Assembly: GCA_017536845.1 (NCBI GenBank)
Contig: JAFWCP010000235.1
Location: forward strand, 1-6,940
Direction of reading: 5' to 3'
Length of the DNA: 6,940 bases
Origin: Solobacterium sp.
Lineage (GTDB): Bacteria; Bacillota_I; Bacilli_A; Erysipelotrichales; Erysipelotrichaceae
The translations under genes and the position numbers were made by a program. The notes beneath the pieces are model-generated. The model was not told where the DNA came from and made no database searches. It worked only from the letters and a program-made list of their open reading frames with translations. Every line of letters starts with the position of its first letter. Within the stretch, counting starts at the first letter, position 1. This document shows, one piece after another, positions 5,850 through 6,940 of the stretch.

Positions 5850-5871
5850 GCCGGCATCCGTCACAGCCGGC
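5850..5871. repeat. Inverted repeat GCCGGC-N10-GCCGGC
   Basis: Two copies of the self-complementary hexamer GCCGGC, at 5850-5855 and 5866-5871, make both a direct and an inverted repeat with a 10-nt loop. Being 6 bp, it could be chance in this GC-rich stretch. Confidence 0.35.
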
Positions 5872-6001
5872 CAGATTATCCGATAGCGCCTGAAAAGACG
5901 CATCCTGCACACGGCCTACAGGCCTGCAAACACGCTCCTGAGAAATCAAGAGTGCTGTTATCCCCCTGCTGACAGTCACGCAGAAGTGATACGGTGATAA
6001 A

Positions 6002-6895
6002 ATGATAGATCAGAAACTATATTCCGTCCTGAAGGTGCACGAAACCGGCAACTTCACCAAAGCAGCATCCGAACTTTCCCTGACCCAGCCTGCGGTCTCG
6101 CAGCACATCCTCTCCCTGGAAAAAGAACTGGGAGTGAAAATCTTTGAGCGCCATGCCGGCTCCATCTCGACAACCCGGGAAGGAGAACTGGTCGTGCAGT
6201 ATGCCAAGCGGATGATGGCGCTGTATGCCAACCTGAAAAATGAGCTTTCCAGTGAAACCAGGCACGTCACTTCCCTGACGGTCGGGGTCACGCATACGGC
6301 AGAAAGCAACCAGATCACCGCGGCCCTGGCAAAGTATGCCTCCATCAACAGCCTGTCGATCAAGATCCAGACCAGCACCATCAACAACCTTTACGACATG
6401 CTGAGCAACTATGAGCTTGACTTTGCGATCATGGAAGGCGCTCCTGCCGATAACAGATGGCAGTACCTCCCTCTGGATACCGACTCGCTTGTCCTGGCGG
6501 TCTCCCCCAGCCACCGGCTGGCGAAGAAGGATCTCATCCGCATTTCCGATGTGAAAAAGGAAAAGATGATCCTCCGTCTGCCCAATTCCAATACAAGAAA
6601 CCTGTTTGTTTCTTCCCTGGAAGCCAAGAACATGTCGATCAATGAATTCAACGTCATTCTGGAAATCGACAACATCGCAACCATCAAGGACCTGATCCGC
6701 CATGATTACGGTGTCTCCGTCCTTGCCAAATCCGTCTGCCTGGATGAAATCCGCAAGAAGAAGATTGTCTGTCTGCCCATTGAAGGCTTTTCCATGGTCA
6801 GAGAGATCAACGTCGTCTGCGAAAAGGATTTTCGTTATCCCGACATCCTGCAGGGCGTCATCAACGAATATCTGGAAACCCGCCGCAAATACTGA
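6002..6895 (+). CDS. LysR-family transcriptional regulator
   Basis: A 297-aa protein of standard LysR length. The N-terminal winged helix-turn-helix is clear: the stretch 17-36 holds NFTKAASEL and TQPAVSQHI, followed by the LEKELGVKIFER segment (39-50) and a linker helix to about 85. The remainder is a periplasmic-binding-protein-like effector domain from about residue 90, with LRLPNSNTR at 191-199 at the position of the GSGTR-type effector loop of CysL/CbbR-like members and DLIRHDYGVSVLAKS at 230-244 as the usual conserved helix and strand. The effector and targets are unknown. The ATG at 6002 has GGTGAT 3 nt upstream, a short-spaced ribosome site. The gene is divergent to the six-gene run, the common arrangement for LysR regulators and their targets, so it may control that run and itself. 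It ends 3 nt before its own terminator. Confidence 0.93.
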   Translation: MIDQKLYSVLKVHETGNFTKAASELSLTQPAVSQHILSLEKELGVKIFERHAGSISTTREGELVVQYAKRMMALYANLKNELSSETRHVTSLTVGVTHTAESNQITAALAKYASINSLSIKIQTSTINNLYDMLSNYELDFAIMEGAPADNRWQYLPLDTDSLVLAVSPSHRLAKKDLIRISDVKKEKMILRLPNSNTRNLFVSSLEAKNMSINEFNVILEIDNIATIKDLIRHDYGVSVLAKSVCLDEIRKKKIVCLPIEGFSMVREINVVCEKDFRYPDILQGVINEYLETRRKY

Positions 6896-6898
6896 ACG

Positions 6899-6922
6899 AC
6901 AGAGCCGCAAGGCTCTGTTTTC
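6899..6922 (+). terminator. Rho-independent terminator after the LysR gene
   Basis: ACAGAGCC (6899-6906) and GGCTCTGT (6911-6918) form a perfect 8-bp stem closed by a GCAA (GNRA) tetraloop, followed by TTTTC (6918-6922). It starts 3 nt after the TGA. On the opposite strand the hairpin is not followed by a T tract, so it works for the plus-strand gene only. Confidence 0.9.
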
Positions 6923-6940
6923 ATATCCTCATAAAAAACA

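Larger units (their letters stand above)
5612..6001. other. Divergent intergenic region, 390 bp, dyad-rich
   Basis: This gap separates the minus-strand run from the LysR gene. The left 80 bp (about 5620-5697) is strongly AT-rich and carries candidate promoters for both directions. The right 300 bp is GC-rich and contains perfect inverted repeats at 5698-5728, 5743-5785, 5803-5837 and 5850-5871, and a smaller GGCC-TACA-GGCC hairpin at 5913-5924 flanked by CCTGCA direct repeats at 5904 and 5923. Two short open frames on the minus strand (5660-5857 and 5770-5979) have no ribosome site or recognisable protein character and are not called. I see no match to a riboswitch class I know. It probably holds promoters and operators, and possibly a structured leader. 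Confidence 0.55.

Noticed and set aside
5660..5979. Two overlapping minus-strand open frames of 65 and 69 codons in the intergenic region
   Set aside because: No ribosome site, Cys/Arg-rich with no recognisable domain, and they sit over the inverted repeats and promoters. A decayed gene cannot be fully excluded, but nothing supports one.
5698..6001. A known riboswitch or T-box in the LysR leader
   Set aside because: I looked for the conserved cores of the TPP, cobalamin, FMN, SAM, glycine, cyclic-di-GMP and T-box classes and saw none; there is also no terminator hairpin before the start codon.
6017..6910. Open frame of 297 codons antisense to the LysR gene
   Set aside because: It mirrors a real gene, has no recognisable domain and no ribosome site; the LysR protein on the other strand has full family character.

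Overview
The window looks like a chromosomal segment of a low-to-mid GC Firmicute, possibly an Erysipelotrichia- or Clostridia-type gut bacterium. The pointers are a YolD-like protein paired with a UvrX/UmuC-type Y-family polymerase, strong AGGAGG-type ribosome binding sites, U-tailed hairpin terminators, and a stand-alone E2-like acyltransferase beside an AMP-forming ligase. The host assignment is inference from gene families, not from a marker gene. There are no tRNA, rRNA, CRISPR or transposase signals.

Layout. (1) Positions 1-118, minus strand: the N-terminus of a lipoprotein that runs off the left edge, with its own strong Shine-Dalgarno and an extended -10. (2) Positions 220-5611, minus strand: six tightly packed genes read right to left. 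They encode a small unidentified acidic protein, a GNAT acetyltransferase, a Y-family translesion DNA polymerase, a YolD-like partner, an AMP-forming acyl-CoA ligase and an E2/CAT-fold acyltransferase-like protein. Neighbours overlap by 4, 8, 4 and 11 bp, with only one 28-bp gap (polymerase/YolD half to ligase half), and the run ends in a perfect-palindrome terminator at 191-217. (3) Positions 5612-6001: a 390-bp divergent intergenic region with an AT-rich island, candidate promoters in both directions and a series of four perfect inverted repeats. (4) Positions 6002-6895, plus strand: a LysR-family regulator closed by a GNRA-loop terminator at 6899-6922.

How the genes may work together. The polymerase and YolD-like protein form a recognised translesion-synthesis pair. 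The ligase and E2-like protein form a second pair: one makes an acyl-CoA, the other has the fold that handles acyl-CoA, but the usual catalytic histidine is replaced by glutamate. That a DNA-damage module and an acyl-activation module appear to share one transcript is the most unusual organisational feature. The LysR regulator is divergent to this run and could control itself, the run, or both. No LexA/DinR-type box was found by eye. The E2-like protein with a substituted active site, the mixed operon and the dyad-rich leader are the best candidates for something not yet described; none is proven by sequence alone.
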